64,000 bases of DNA from PFJX01 sp044227325. GTDB taxonomy: Bacteria; Pseudomonadota; Gammaproteobacteria; Burkholderiales; Thiobacillaceae. The stretch lies in contig JBGAFI010000007.1 of NCBI GenBank assembly GCA_044227325.1, positions 161,635 through 225,634 on the forward strand, given 5' to 3'. Under the pieces are notes generated by a model that saw only the letters and a program-made list of their open reading frames with translations, was not told the DNA's origin and made no database searches. Shown here piece by piece: positions 26,607-35,777 of the stretch (position 1 is its first letter; each line of letters starts with the position of its first letter). A program made the position numbers and the translations under genes.

Positions 26607-27222
26607 AAGCATCGATGGTTGGATGCTAGAGGGAACCGGGCAGTCTCTCCATAGCGCACCCGTCTATTATTTTACATAATATACATTCAGTATATTTATG
26701 GCGGGACGGTAAAGGGGGTTTATGGCCATCCGGAGGGAATTACGCCTAATGACGCCGAATGAGTTAGTCTGGGAAAATGGGCCCGGGTGGCCTATTGCCG
26801 CCAGATCGCTAACGACCTCAAGCTAACGATGGCGCGGGTATGGATCTCCTCTCCGGTTCCGTGCACGCCAACTTCGCATCCCGGGCCACGGCGGCATCGA
26901 ACATCTGCTGCACCCATGGCGGCGCGCCATGGCCAGGAGCCGGAGAAAGTGGGCGCCATGGTGCTGGTAGGAAACCTGCTGACCGTGCTGTACCTCCCGT
27001 TGTTGTTCTACGTGTTGTTGCGCTGACAGGTCTGGCCCTGCACGTGGCGGGGCATAGCGTCGCGTCCGGGAAAGCGCGCCGGCCCATGGCCCGGCAACAC
27101 TGAATGCATTAAAATAAATACGTATCGCATCCCATTGAATTGCATGGAATTTACCTCTTCGACTCCATGCCTGGGATTTACTTCGACGAACTGAAACCAA
27201 GGCATCCTTTATAGTGCGCGCC
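26607..27222. other. Intergenic region before ftsK, locally AT-rich, with degraded gene sequence
   Basis: The part around 26670-26700 is much more AT-rich than the rest of the window and contains the inverted repeat AATATAC-ATTCA-GTATATT (26678-26696). A transporter remnant follows. Directly before ftsK, TATAGT at 27210-27215 could be a -10 box; its predicted transcription start would fall almost on the ftsK ATG. Confidence 0.45.
26860..27026 (+). pseudogene. C-terminal remnant of an AEC-family (auxin efflux carrier-like) permease
   Basis: The last 36 codons before the stop (from 26916) read MAARHGQEPEKVGAMVLVGN and then LLTVLYLPLLFYVLLR, which resembles the last helix of AEC permeases. Just upstream, in a different frame, HANFASRATAASNI resembles the preceding helix. 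The two pieces would join if one or two bases were changed near 26905. No other parts of such a gene are visible, so this is a decayed fragment. The identification is by eye. Confidence 0.4.
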
Positions 27223-29514
27223 ATGTTAGGCAAGTCATCTCGGCGTTGCGCCGTCACCAAACCCAACCGGCGCAAAACGCTGGCGCCCCGTGTCACCGCG
27301 TTGCTGCGAGAAGCCTGGTGGCTGTCCGCCGTGGCGCTGGCTGTCTATCTGGGCATGATCCTGGTCACGTATCACCCGGAAGATCCGGGTTGGTCGAAGA
27401 CCGGCGGCGGACACCTCATCGCGAACGCGGGCGGTGCCTTCGGCGCCTGGCTGTCCGATCTGCTGCTCTATCTGTTCGGCATCTCCGCGTGGAGCTGGGT
27501 ATTCCTCGGCCTGTACCTGGTCTGGTGGGGATATCGGCAGATCGGCGAGACCGAGTCCGAGCATCACCACGGCCTGACCGTCACCCTGACGGGCTTCCTG
27601 CTGGTGCTGCTGACCAGCAGTACGCTGGAATCCATGCGCTTCCATACCGTCATGGCCCATCTGCCCCTGACTTCCGGCGGCGCCATCGGCGATTCCCTGG
27701 CCTCCCTGATGCAAGGCGCATTCGGCTTCGATGGCGCAACGGTGATCCTGCTGCTGGTCTGGGGCGCGGGCCTGAGCCTGTTCACCGGCCTGTCCTGGAT
27801 ATCCCTGGCCGAGAAGATCGGCGCCGGTCTCGAAGGCGTGTTCTCCCACAGCGTCACTTCATGGCAGGCGCGCCGGGACCGCAAGGCCGGCGCGGAAGCC
27901 GTGAGCGAGCGGGAGGAGACGGTGCGCCAGGAGCGCAAGCGCAGCCGCAAGGAACCGGTCCGCATCGAACAGATTCCCGCGCCCATCGAGAAATCCGAGC
28001 GCATCGACGAGGAACGCCAGGAGTTCCTGTTCCGCGACACGCCGGATGCCCAGCGCCCGCCCCTGCGCCTGCTCGACGAGCCGCCGGAGTCCACCGCCCA
28101 ACTGGACCAGGCCGGCCTGGAGGCCACGTCCCGCCTGATCGAGCGCAAGCTGCGCGAATTCGGCGTCGAGGTGAAAGTGCTCGCGGCCTATCCCGGGCCG
28201 GTCATCACCCGCTACGAGGTGGAGCCCGCCTCCGGCGTCAAGGGCAGTCAGATCACCAACCTGGCCAAGGACTTGGCGCGCGCCCTGTCCCTGGTCAGCA
28301 TCCGCGTGGTGGAAACCATCCCCGGCAAGAACTGCATGGGATTGGAACTGCCCAACCTGCAACGCCAGGTGGTTCGCCTGTCGGAAATCCTCTCGGCGAA
28401 GGTCTACAACGACAATCTTTCCCCCCTGACTCTGGCCATGGGCAAGGACATCAGCGGCAGCCCGGTGGTGGTGGACCTGGCCAAGATGCCCCACGTCCTG
28501 GTGGCGGGCGCGACCGGTTCGGGCAAGTCGGTGGCCATCAACGCCATGATCCTGTCCCTGCTGTACAAATCCACGCCGGACGACGTGCGCCTGATCATGG
28601 TGGACCCGAAAATGCTGGAACTGTCCACCTACGAGGGCATTCCCCATCTGCTCGCGCCGGTGGTCACCGATATGAAGCTGGCCGCTTCCGCGCTGAACTG
28701 GTGCGTGGGGGAAATGGACAAGCGCTACCGGCTCATGTCGGCCCTGGGCGTGCGCAACATCACCGGCTTCAACCAGAAGGTGAAGGACGCGGAAAAGGCC
28801 GGCCAGCCTCTGACCAATCCCTTCACCATCACGCCGGAAAGCCCGGAGCGTCTGAACACCCTGCCCTTCATCGTCGTGCTGATCGACGAGTTGGCCGATC
28901 TGATGATGGTGGCCGGCAAGAAGGTGGAGGAGCTCATCGCCCGCTTGGCGCAAAAGGCTCGCGCCGCCGGCATCCACCTGGTGCTGGCGACCCAGCGCCC
29001 CTCCGTGGACGTCATCACCGGTTTGATCAAGGCGAACATCCCGACCCGGGTCGCGTTCCAGGTGGCGAGCCGCATCGATTCACGCACCATCCTCGACCAA
29101 CAGGGCGCCGAATCCCTGCTCGGCCAGGGCGACATGCTCTATTTGCCGCCGGGCCACGGCGTGCCAACCCGGGTGCACGGCGCCTTCGTCTCCGACGACG
29201 AGGTGCACCGGGTCTGCGCCTGGCTGAAGGAACTCGGACCGCCCCAATATGACGAAAGCGTGTTGGAAAATCCCGAGGAAGAGGAAGGCGAAGGTGGCGA
29301 CAGCAGCGACGCGGAAGCCGATCCGCTTTACGATGACGCGGTCGCCTACGTGCTCAAGAGCCGGCGCGCCTCGATTTCCTCGGTGCAGCGCCAGTTGCGC
29401 ATCGGCTACAACCGCGCCGCCCGGCTCATCGAGGCCATGGAAAATGCCGGCCTCGTCTCCCCCATGCAAACCAATGGCAACCGAGAAGTGATCGCCCCCA
29501 GACATGATTCGTAA
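27223..29514 (+). CDS. ftsK: DNA translocase FtsK
   Basis: This protein of about 763 residues has four N-terminal transmembrane helices within the first 190 residues and a short charged linker (rather than the long one of E. coli FtsK). The motor follows with Walker A GATGSGKS near residue 429 and Walker B FIVVLIDELADLMM. The C-terminal gamma winged helix (DPLYDDAVAYVLKSRRASISSVQRQLRIGYNRAA) reads KOPS sites and activates XerCD. It segregates chromosome termini at the septum. A GTG three codons upstream is an alternative start, but a -10-like TATAGT overlaps it. Confidence 0.94.
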   Translation: MLGKSSRRCAVTKPNRRKTLAPRVTALLREAWWLSAVALAVYLGMILVTYHPEDPGWSKTGGGHLIANAGGAFGAWLSDLLLYLFGISAWSWVFLGLYLVWWGYRQIGETESEHHHGLTVTLTGFLLVLLTSSTLESMRFHTVMAHLPLTSGGAIGDSLASLMQGAFGFDGATVILLLVWGAGLSLFTGLSWISLAEKIGAGLEGVFSHSVTSWQARRDRKAGAEAVSEREETVRQERKRSRKEPVRIEQIPAPIEKSERIDEERQEFLFRDTPDAQRPPLRLLDEPPESTAQLDQAGLEATSRLIERKLREFGVEVKVLAAYPGPVITRYEVEPASGVKGSQITNLAKDLARALSLVSIRVVETIPGKNCMGLELPNLQRQVVRLSEILSAKVYNDNLSPLTLAMGKDISGSPVVVDLAKMPHVLVAGATGSGKSVAINAMILSLLYKSTPDDVRLIMVDPKMLELSTYEGIPHLLAPVVTDMKLAASALNWCVGEMDKRYRLMSALGVRNITGFNQKVKDAEKAGQPLTNPFTITPESPERLNTLPFIVVLIDELADLMMVAGKKVEELIARLAQKARAAGIHLVLATQRPSVDVITGLIKANIPTRVAFQVASRIDSRTILDQQGAESLLGQGDMLYLPPGHGVPTRVHGAFVSDDEVHRVCAWLKELGPPQYDESVLENPEEEEGEGGDSSDAEADPLYDDAVAYVLKSRRASISSVQRQLRIGYNRAARLIEAMENAGLVSPMQTNGNREVIAPRHDS

Positions 29515-30124
29515 ACTGCTGATTTCCCTGCTGATCGCCGCCCTGCCCGCCTCCGCCGCCCTGGCCGACGCGAAGACGCGCCTGGAATCCTTCGTGGATG
29601 GCACCAAGCGCCTCAAGGCCCAGTTCACCCAGACCGTCTACGACAAGACCGGCCGCAAGACCCAGGAGTCGACCGGCAATCTCTTCTTCTCCCGGCCGGG
29701 AAAATTTCGCTGGGTCTACGAGAAGCCCTATGCCCAGTTGATCGTCGGCGACGGCAAGCGTCTGTGGATTCACGACGAGGATCTGGACCAGGTCACCGTG
29801 CGCAAGCTGGACCAGGCCTTGGGCGACAGCCCCGCCGCCTTGTTGGCCGGCGACAACGACATCGAGAAGCTGTTCAACCTCAAGGAAACCGGCGAGAAGG
29901 ACGGCCTCGATTGGCTGGAGGCCACGCCCAAGAGCAAGGAAGGCAGCTTCGAAAAAGTGCGTCTGGGTTTCAAGGGGAACGATATCCAAGCCATGGAGCT
30001 GAAGGACAATTTCGGCCAGACCACTGTGTTGCGTTTCACCAATCTGGAACGCAACCCCGCCCTGGGCTCCAGCCTGTTCCGCTTCAAGCCCCCGAAAGGC
30101 GCCGACGTCCTTGGCGACAACTGA
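29504..30124 (+). CDS. lolA: Outer-membrane lipoprotein carrier protein LolA
   Basis: This 206-residue periplasmic chaperone ferries lipoproteins from LolCDE to the outer membrane. It has a signal peptide (MIRKLLISLLIAALPASAALA), then the LolA fold with RLKAQFTQTVYDKTGRKTQE, GNLFFSRPGKFRWVYEKPY and IVGDGKRLWIHDEDL. It overlaps the 3' end of ftsK by 11 bases and the start of rarA, the same order as in other Betaproteobacteria. Confidence 0.93.
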   Translation: MIRKLLISLLIAALPASAALADAKTRLESFVDGTKRLKAQFTQTVYDKTGRKTQESTGNLFFSRPGKFRWVYEKPYAQLIVGDGKRLWIHDEDLDQVTVRKLDQALGDSPAALLAGDNDIEKLFNLKETGEKDGLDWLEATPKSKEGSFEKVRLGFKGNDIQAMELKDNFGQTTVLRFTNLERNPALGSSLFRFKPPKGADVLGDN

Positions 30125-31484
30125 TCGCGGCACCGCCGATCTGTTCGCGGGCGGGAATCCCGGGCCCGCCGCCGCTCCCGCGGGCAAAAACGCGGGCGGC
30201 GTTCCGCTGGCGGAGCGCCTGCGTCCCACCGGTCTGGACGAGGTCATCGGCCAGGCCCATCTCCTGGGGCCGGGCAAGCCCCTGCGGCTGGCCTTCGAGT
30301 CCGGCAAGCCCCATTCCATGATCCTGTGGGGCCCGCCCGGTGTCGGCAAGACCACCCTGGCGCGGCTCATGGCCCACCATTTCGACGCGGACTTCATCCA
30401 GATTTCCGCCGTCCTGGCCGGCGTCAAGGAAATCCGCGAGGCGGTGGAGCGGGCGCGCATGAACCAGACCGCGGGGCGCCAGACCATCCTGTTCGTCGAC
30501 GAGGTGCACCGATTCAACAAGAGCCAGCAGGACGCCTTCCTGCCCCATGTGGAGTCGGGCCTGATCACCTTCATCGGCGCCACCACCGAGAACCCTTCCT
30601 TCGAGGTGGTGGGCGCCCTGCTCTCCCGCGCCCAGGTCTATGTGTTGCGTTCCCTGGATGAACCCGGGCTGGCCGCGCTGTTGGAGCGGGCCCTGCGCGA
30701 CGGTGGACTGGACATCGGGCTGGACGACGCCGCGCGCGAACTGCTGCTGGCCCAGGCCGATGGCGATGGGCGCCGTCTCCTCAACCTGCTCGACCAGCTC
30801 GCCACCGCCCTGCGCGCGGCGGGGCGGGACAGTGCCGACGCGGCTTTCGTCGGCGAGGCCCTGGCGCCGTCCCGGCGCCGCTTCGACAAGGGCGGCGACG
30901 CCTTCTACGACCAGATTTCCGCCCTGCACAAGTCGGTGCGCGGATCCAGCCCGGACGCCGCCCTGTATTGGTTCGCCCGCATGCTGGACGGCGGCGCCGA
31001 TCCGCTCTACCTGGGCCGCCGCGTCATCCGCATGGCGGTGGAGGACGTCGGCCTCGCCGACCCGCGCGCCCTGACCACCGCGCTGGACGCGGTCGCCACC
31101 TACGAACGCCTGGGCAGCCCGGAAGGCGAGCTGGCCCTGGCCCAGGCGGTGGTGTACCTGGCCTGCGCGCCGAAAAGCAACGCGGTCTACACCGCCTATC
31201 AGGCGGCGCAGCGTTTCGTTTCGGAGGACGGCTCCCGGCCGGTGCCGGTGCATCTGCGCAATGCCCCCACCAAGCTCATGAAGGAGCTGGGCTATGGCCG
31301 CGCATACCGCTACGCCCACGACGAGCCGGAAGCCTACGCGGCGGGCGAGCATTATTTCCCGGACGAACTGGCGTCGGCGCCGGTCTTCTACACGCCGACC
31401 GCCTATGGCATGGAAACGCGCATCGGCGAGCGCCTGAAGCACCTGCGCGCACTGGACGCCCAGGCGAAAAAGGCGCGCAAATAA
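30111..31484 (+). CDS. rarA: Replication-associated recombination ATPase RarA (MgsA)
   Basis: This protein of about 457 residues is a clamp-loader-like AAA+ ATPase that acts at stalled replication forks. LAERLRPTGLDEVIGQ is followed by Walker A GPPGVGKTT, Walker B ILFVDEVHRFNKSQQD, and sensor segment FIGATTENPSFEV. The C-terminal tetramerisation region includes DPLYLGRRVIRMAVEDVGLADPRAL. The only suitable start is a TTG inside the end of lolA. The usual downstream neighbour serS is absent here. Confidence 0.93.
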   Translation: MATTDRGTADLFAGGNPGPAAAPAGKNAGGVPLAERLRPTGLDEVIGQAHLLGPGKPLRLAFESGKPHSMILWGPPGVGKTTLARLMAHHFDADFIQISAVLAGVKEIREAVERARMNQTAGRQTILFVDEVHRFNKSQQDAFLPHVESGLITFIGATTENPSFEVVGALLSRAQVYVLRSLDEPGLAALLERALRDGGLDIGLDDAARELLLAQADGDGRRLLNLLDQLATALRAAGRDSADAAFVGEALAPSRRRFDKGGDAFYDQISALHKSVRGSSPDAALYWFARMLDGGADPLYLGRRVIRMAVEDVGLADPRALTTALDAVATYERLGSPEGELALAQAVVYLACAPKSNAVYTAYQAAQRFVSEDGSRPVPVHLRNAPTKLMKELGYGRAYRYAHDEPEAYAAGEHYFPDELASAPVFYTPTAYGMETRIGERLKHLRALDAQAKKARK

Positions 31485-31505
31485 AAAGGGCGGCCGCGGC
31501 CGCCC
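31485..31505 (-). terminator. Intrinsic terminator of the PEP-CTERM gene
   Basis: GGGCGGCCGCGGCCGCCC (31488-31505) is a perfect 18-bp palindrome followed on the minus strand by a T5 run. It lies just after the minus-strand gene end. There is no T-run on the plus side, so rarA may read through. Confidence 0.75.
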
Positions 31506-31546
31506 GAGATCGGATTACCTGGTTTTCGTTATGGATCGGGCCAGGA

Positions 31547-33007
31547 TCAATTTCCTTTGCGGCGCGCCGCGAATCCCACCAGCCCCAGCCCGGCCAGCAT
31601 CAACGCATAGGTTTCGGGCTCGGGGACGGCGGCGATGCTCTGGTTCAGGAAGACCGAGCCGCCCAGATCCTCGTCGCCGAAGGCGAACACATAGAAATTG
31701 TTGGCGCCCGAAGTGGCGGGCAGGAAGTCGTTGTCGTTGGTGATCCAGAGCGTGTGCTTCATGACGCCGTCCACCAGGATGTCTTCCCCGAAGGCCATGC
31801 CCTCGAGCTTCGAAGGCACGTCAGTGTCCGCGATGCCCTCGGCGTTCAAGGCGGCCTTCAGATCCAGGAACAGCGTCTTGGTCACCGCATAGGGCAGCAG
31901 GTTCGCGGCGCCGCTGATGGGATCGCTGGTGCCGGGGTTGGTCAGCATGCCGATGTCGGTGGCGCCGCCCAGGTCGATCTTATAGATCTGCTTGACCTTG
32001 GCCGAGGAGCTGTCACCCAGGCCTTTGCCGTCACGCTCGAGCACCAGGAATTCGTGGTCGTTCAGCGCCAAGAGTTCGCTGCTGTTGTAGGTCTTGTTGC
32101 CGATCGTGTTGTCGTAGACGTATTCGTGGGTGGTGCCGTCGGCGATGTCGATGGTGATGATGCGATTGGTGCTGCCGCCGTCCTGGGCCAGCGGCGCCTG
32201 CACGAAGCCGACCAGCTTGCTGCCGTCCGGCGTGATGGCCAGGCCTTCCATGCCCTTGTTGGCCACGCGGCCGACGCTGTTGCCGGCGATTTCCGCATCG
32301 CCGTTGGCGCTCAGATTCGGCGCGGCGTAATAGTCAGGTAGGGCGAAGCTTTTCAGACGCTCGCCAGTGGCCCGGTCGAACTGGTAGACATAAGGACCGT
32401 ACTCGTCGGCGATGAACACGCTCTTGCCGTCGTTGGACACGCGGATGCCTTCCGTGTCGAAGCGCGCGTTCGCCGGATTCAGGGAGTTGCCGGCGGCGAA
32501 GTTGTCGGAGCGCCCGGTGAAGTAGAACTTGTCGGCGCTATTGAGGGCGGGCGCGCCGGCGATGAAGTCATTGGCGCTATTTGCCGCCGCGTAGTTGAGC
32601 GCGGTCGGGCTGTACAGCAGGGTCGTCCGGCTCAGGGTGGGGGTCAGGCTGTAGGCCAAGGCGGAACCGGGCGCGTTGGCGACCAGATTCATGGTGACGG
32701 TCTGGTAGCGCGCGATGTAGGAAGTCGTATCGCTGAGCGCGTTGTTCCATGCGGCGGCATTCGGGCCGCGGTCGGGCAGGGCCAGGAAGGTGTTGCCGCC
32801 GGCCCAGGCCAGGCCGGAGCCGATGCCGCCCAGCACATTGCCGGCGTCCACGCCGTTCTCCAGGATATCCGTCAAGCCGGACAGGTCGCTGCTGCCCGAC
32901 AGGCTGCCCATGGCGATCATTTCGATGGCCTGGGCCTGTTGGCAGGCCAACAGGCCCGCGAACGCGAGCGCCAGCAGACTGGGACGGAAACGGATGGGTG
33001 TATTCAT
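31547..33007 (-). CDS. Secreted phytase-like esterase-domain protein with PEP-CTERM anchor
   Basis: This 486-residue protein has a signal peptide (MNTPIRFRPSLLALAFAGLL then ACQQAQA) and a body of the 'esterase-like activity of phytase' type (FDTEGIRVSNDGKSVFIADEYGPYVYQFD; GMEGLAITPDGSKLVGFVQ). The C-terminal sorting signal VPEPETYALMLAGLGLVGFAARRK has the PEP motif, hydrophobic helix and Arg cluster recognised by an exosortase/XrtA system. It is probably exported and linked to the exopolysaccharide layer. I chose the ATG with AAGGA upstream; the frame is open 90 codons further, but that part has no signal peptide. The substrate is unknown. Confidence 0.88.
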   Translation of the reverse strand: MNTPIRFRPSLLALAFAGLLACQQAQAIEMIAMGSLSGSSDLSGLTDILENGVDAGNVLGGIGSGLAWAGGNTFLALPDRGPNAAAWNNALSDTTSYIARYQTVTMNLVANAPGSALAYSLTPTLSRTTLLYSPTALNYAAANSANDFIAGAPALNSADKFYFTGRSDNFAAGNSLNPANARFDTEGIRVSNDGKSVFIADEYGPYVYQFDRATGERLKSFALPDYYAAPNLSANGDAEIAGNSVGRVANKGMEGLAITPDGSKLVGFVQAPLAQDGGSTNRIITIDIADGTTHEYVYDNTIGNKTYNSSELLALNDHEFLVLERDGKGLGDSSSAKVKQIYKIDLGGATDIGMLTNPGTSDPISGAANLLPYAVTKTLFLDLKAALNAEGIADTDVPSKLEGMAFGEDILVDGVMKHTLWITNDNDFLPATSGANNFYVFAFGDEDLGGSVFLNQSIAAVPEPETYALMLAGLGLVGFAARRKGN

Positions 33008-33142
33008 GGAAGCGTCCTTCAAGGGAATGGGGAGTGTTTCGGGTTCAGTTTCGACGGGCATGCCGCATCGAACACTGCAAAGATATTGCGGCAATGTTTC
33101 AATCTGATTACCCCTCGTCGCGCCCGGACAAGCCGTTTCGCC

Positions 33143-33171
33143 TTGTCCTCGGCCGCTCGGAGTGCTAGTAT
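33143..33171 (+). promoter_or_regulatory. Predicted sigma-70 promoter of the rpsB-tsf operon
   Basis: TTGTCC and TAGTAT are spaced by 17 bp, 127 bp before the rpsB start. The spacing and position fit a strong housekeeping promoter. Confidence 0.55.
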
Positions 33172-33177
33172 CCACGC

Positions 33178-33297
33178 CGCTTTGCGCCCGGCATGTCGTC
33201 GGGCCGGCGAAATCCACACATCCGCACCAGTTAAGGTGCCCCGCGCGGACGCGGGGTTCTTCGCGGATGGCGGTCAAACCTTAACCTAGGAGTTGTC
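33178..33297 (+). promoter_or_regulatory. Structured rpsB mRNA leader
   Basis: About 120 nt lie between the predicted transcription start and rpsB. GTTAAGGT (33230-33237) pairs perfectly with ACCTTAAC (33278-33285), which ends three bases before the AGGAG ribosome site. Inside it CCCCGCG-CGGA-CGCGGGG (33239-33256) forms a second hairpin. S2 represses its own operon through the leader in E. coli; a similar role here is inference. Confidence 0.5.
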
Positions 33298-34047
33298 ATG
33301 TCCGTGACCATGCGTCAAATGCTCGAGGCCGGCGTCCATTTCGGCCACCAGACCCGCTACTGGAACCCGAAGATGGCGCCTTACATCTTCGGCCACCGCA
33401 ACAAGATCCACATCATCAACCTGGAAAAGACCCTGCCGCTGTTCAACGAGGCGGCCACGTTCGCCCGTCGTCTGGCTTCCAACAAGGGTTCCATCCTGTT
33501 CGTCGGCACCAAGCGCCAGGCCCGCGAAATCATGGGCGAGGAAGCCACCCGCTGCGGCATGCCCTACATCTCCCACCGCTGGCTGGGTGGCATGCTGACC
33601 AACTTCAAGACCGTCAAGCAGTCGGTCAAGCGCATGAAGGACATGGAAGCCCAGTTGTCCGAGGCCGGCGCGCTGACCAAGAAGGAAGCCCTGCGCGTCC
33701 AGCGCGAGTACGACAAGCTGGTACAGAGCCTGGGCGGCATCAAGGATATGGAGCGTCTGCCCGACGCCCTGTTCGTGGTGGACGTGGGCTACCAGAAGAT
33801 CGCCATCACCGAGGCCAACAAGCTGGGCATTCCCGTGATCGGCATCGTCGACTCCAACAACACGCCCCTCGGCGTCGACTACGTCATTCCCGGCAACGAC
33901 GACTCCAATCGCGCGATCCGCCTGTACGCCCGCGGCATGGCCGACTCCATCCTGGAAGGCAAGGCCCAGGTCATCGAGGAGATGGTGTCCGAGAGCACGG
34001 ACGAATACGTGGAAGTGGAAGACGCCGGCGAAGCCAGCGCGGCGTGA
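33298..34047 (+). CDS. rpsB: 30S ribosomal protein S2
   Basis: This 249-residue protein starts MSVTMRQMLEAGVHFGHQTR and contains the signature RYWNPKMAPYIFG and the conserved GTKRQAREIM and RWLGGMLTNFKT segments. Its acidic C-terminal tail is normal. AGGAG lies 5 bases before the ATG. It is first gene of the rpsB-tsf block, followed by an attenuator-like hairpin. Confidence 0.97.
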   Translation: MSVTMRQMLEAGVHFGHQTRYWNPKMAPYIFGHRNKIHIINLEKTLPLFNEAATFARRLASNKGSILFVGTKRQAREIMGEEATRCGMPYISHRWLGGMLTNFKTVKQSVKRMKDMEAQLSEAGALTKKEALRVQREYDKLVQSLGGIKDMERLPDALFVVDVGYQKIAITEANKLGIPVIGIVDSNNTPLGVDYVIPGNDDSNRAIRLYARGMADSILEGKAQVIEEMVSESTDEYVEVEDAGEASAA

Positions 34048-34093
34048 TCGGCGACCGGACTGCCGCGAGGCCCGGTCGTCATCGGAATACATG

Positions 34094-34118
34094 ACGCCCC
34101 GCCAATCGGGGCGTTTTT
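34094..34118 (+). terminator. Hairpin with T-run between rpsB and tsf
   Basis: ACGCCCC (34094-34100) pairs with GGGGCGT (34108-34114) and is followed by a T5 run. A partial terminator at this place would make more S2 than EF-Ts, as known from E. coli. Confidence 0.75.
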
Positions 34119-34142
34119 CAATACGGAAAACAGGAGATTGAA

Positions 34143-35015
34143 ATGGCGGAAATCACCGCATCCATGGTGAAGGAACTGCGCGAGCGCACCGACGCCCCCA
34201 TGATGGACTGCAAGAAGGCCCTGACCGAGGCGGTCGGCGACATGCAGAAGGCCGAGGAAATCCTGCGCGTGCGCTTCGGCAACAAGGCCGCGAAGAGCGC
34301 CGGCCGCGTCGCCGCCGAGGGCGTGGTGGCCATCAATATCAGCGCCGACGGCAAATCCGCCGCCATGGTGGAAGTGAACTGCGAGACCGATTTCGTCGCC
34401 AAGAACGACGACTTCCTGGCCCTGACCAAGGCGCTGGCCGAGATGGTGCTTAACCAGAAGCCCGCCGACGTGGCCGCCCTCTCCGCCCTGCCCTACAACG
34501 GCAAGAGCGTGGAAGAGGCGCGCACCGAGCTGGTGGGCAAGATCGGCGAGAACATGTCGATCCGCCGCTTCGCCCGCCTGGACGCCACCGGCAAATTCGC
34601 CAGCTACATCCACGGCGGCAAGATCGGTGTCCTGGTCGATATCGCCGGCGACGAGGCCATCGCCAAGGACATCGCCATGCATATCGCGGCGTCCAAGCCC
34701 AAGTCCCTGGACACCTCCGGCGTCTCCCAGGATCTGATCGACACCGAGCGCCGCGTCGCCATCGAGAAGGCCAAGGAAGCCGGCAAGCCGGAAGCCATGC
34801 TGGAAAAGATCGCCGAAGGCACCGTGCAGAAGTTCCTCAAGGAAGTCACCCTGCTGTCCCAGCCCTTCGTCAAGGACGACAAGCAGACCGTGGAACAGGT
34901 GCTGAAGGCCAAGGGCTCCCAATGCCACGGCTTCCTGATGTACATCGTCGGCGAGGGCATCGAGAAGAAGGTCACCGACTTCGCCGCCGAAGTGGCCGCC
35001 GCCGCCAAGGTCTAA
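34143..35015 (+). CDS. tsf: Elongation factor Ts
   Basis: This 290-residue nucleotide exchange factor recycles EF-Tu. It begins with the UBA-type region ITASMVKELRERTDAPMMDCKKAL and contains the conserved VEVNCETDFVAKN and IGENMSIRRFARLD segments. Length and motifs are normal. AGGAG precedes the ATG. Confidence 0.97.
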   Translation: MAEITASMVKELRERTDAPMMDCKKALTEAVGDMQKAEEILRVRFGNKAAKSAGRVAAEGVVAINISADGKSAAMVEVNCETDFVAKNDDFLALTKALAEMVLNQKPADVAALSALPYNGKSVEEARTELVGKIGENMSIRRFARLDATGKFASYIHGGKIGVLVDIAGDEAIAKDIAMHIAASKPKSLDTSGVSQDLIDTERRVAIEKAKEAGKPEAMLEKIAEGTVQKFLKEVTLLSQPFVKDDKQTVEQVLKAKGSQCHGFLMYIVGEGIEKKVTDFAAEVAAAAKV

Positions 35016-35039
35016 ATCCAAACCGCCAAGGCCGCCCAG

Positions 35040-35750
35040 ATGCCCGCGATCACCCGCATCCTCCTGAAGCTCTCCGGCGAGGCCCTGATGGGGAGCGACG
35101 CCTTCGGCTACAACGCCGAGACCATGGCCGGCATCGTCGGCCAGATCAAGGAAGTGGTGGCGATGGGGACCGAGGTGGGCATCGTCGTCGGTGGCGGCAA
35201 CCTGTTCCGGGGCGCCACCGGCGCCTTGTCCGGGATGGACCGCGCCACCGCCGATTCCATGGGCATGCTGGCCACGGTGATGAACGCCCTGGCGCTCAAG
35301 GATGCCCTGGTGGCCGCCGGCGTCGAGGCGCGGGTGCAGACCGCCGTCACCATCGCCCATGTGGGCGAGCCGTTCGAGCGGGACAGCGCGGTGCGGCATC
35401 TCGCCGCCGGCCGCGTGGTCATCTTCGGGGGCGGCACCGGCAACCCCTTCTTCACCACCGACACCGCCTCCGCCCTGCGCGGCGCGGAAATCGGCGCCGA
35501 CCTCATGCTCAAGGCGACCAAGGTGGACGGCGTCTACACCGCCGATCCGAAGAAGGATCCCACGGCGACCCGCTACGACAGCCTCACCTTCGACGAGGCC
35601 ATCGCCAGGAACCTGGGCGTGCTGGATACCGCGGCGTTCGCCCTGTGCCGGGAGCAGAAGCTGCCCCTGGCCGTGTTCAGCATCTTCAAGCCCGGCGCGC
35701 TCAAGCGCGTGGTCATGGGCGAGCCGGAAGGCACCCGCGTGGTGCTGTGA
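35040..35750 (+). CDS. pyrH: UMP kinase
   Basis: This 236-residue bacterial UMP kinase of the amino-acid-kinase fold makes UDP from UMP. RILLKLSGEALMG opens the ATP site, then GIVVGGGNLFRGA, MGMLATVMNALALKDAL, VVIFGGGTGNPFFTTDTAS and LMLKATKVDGVYTADPKKD. It starts 25 bp after tsf, in the conserved order tsf-pyrH-frr. Confidence 0.97.
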   Translation: MPAITRILLKLSGEALMGSDAFGYNAETMAGIVGQIKEVVAMGTEVGIVVGGGNLFRGATGALSGMDRATADSMGMLATVMNALALKDALVAAGVEARVQTAVTIAHVGEPFERDSAVRHLAAGRVVIFGGGTGNPFFTTDTASALRGAEIGADLMLKATKVDGVYTADPKKDPTATRYDSLTFDEAIARNLGVLDTAAFALCREQKLPLAVFSIFKPGALKRVVMGEPEGTRVVL

Positions 35751-35777
35751 ACCCGGCCGCGATATCAGGAGACAGAC

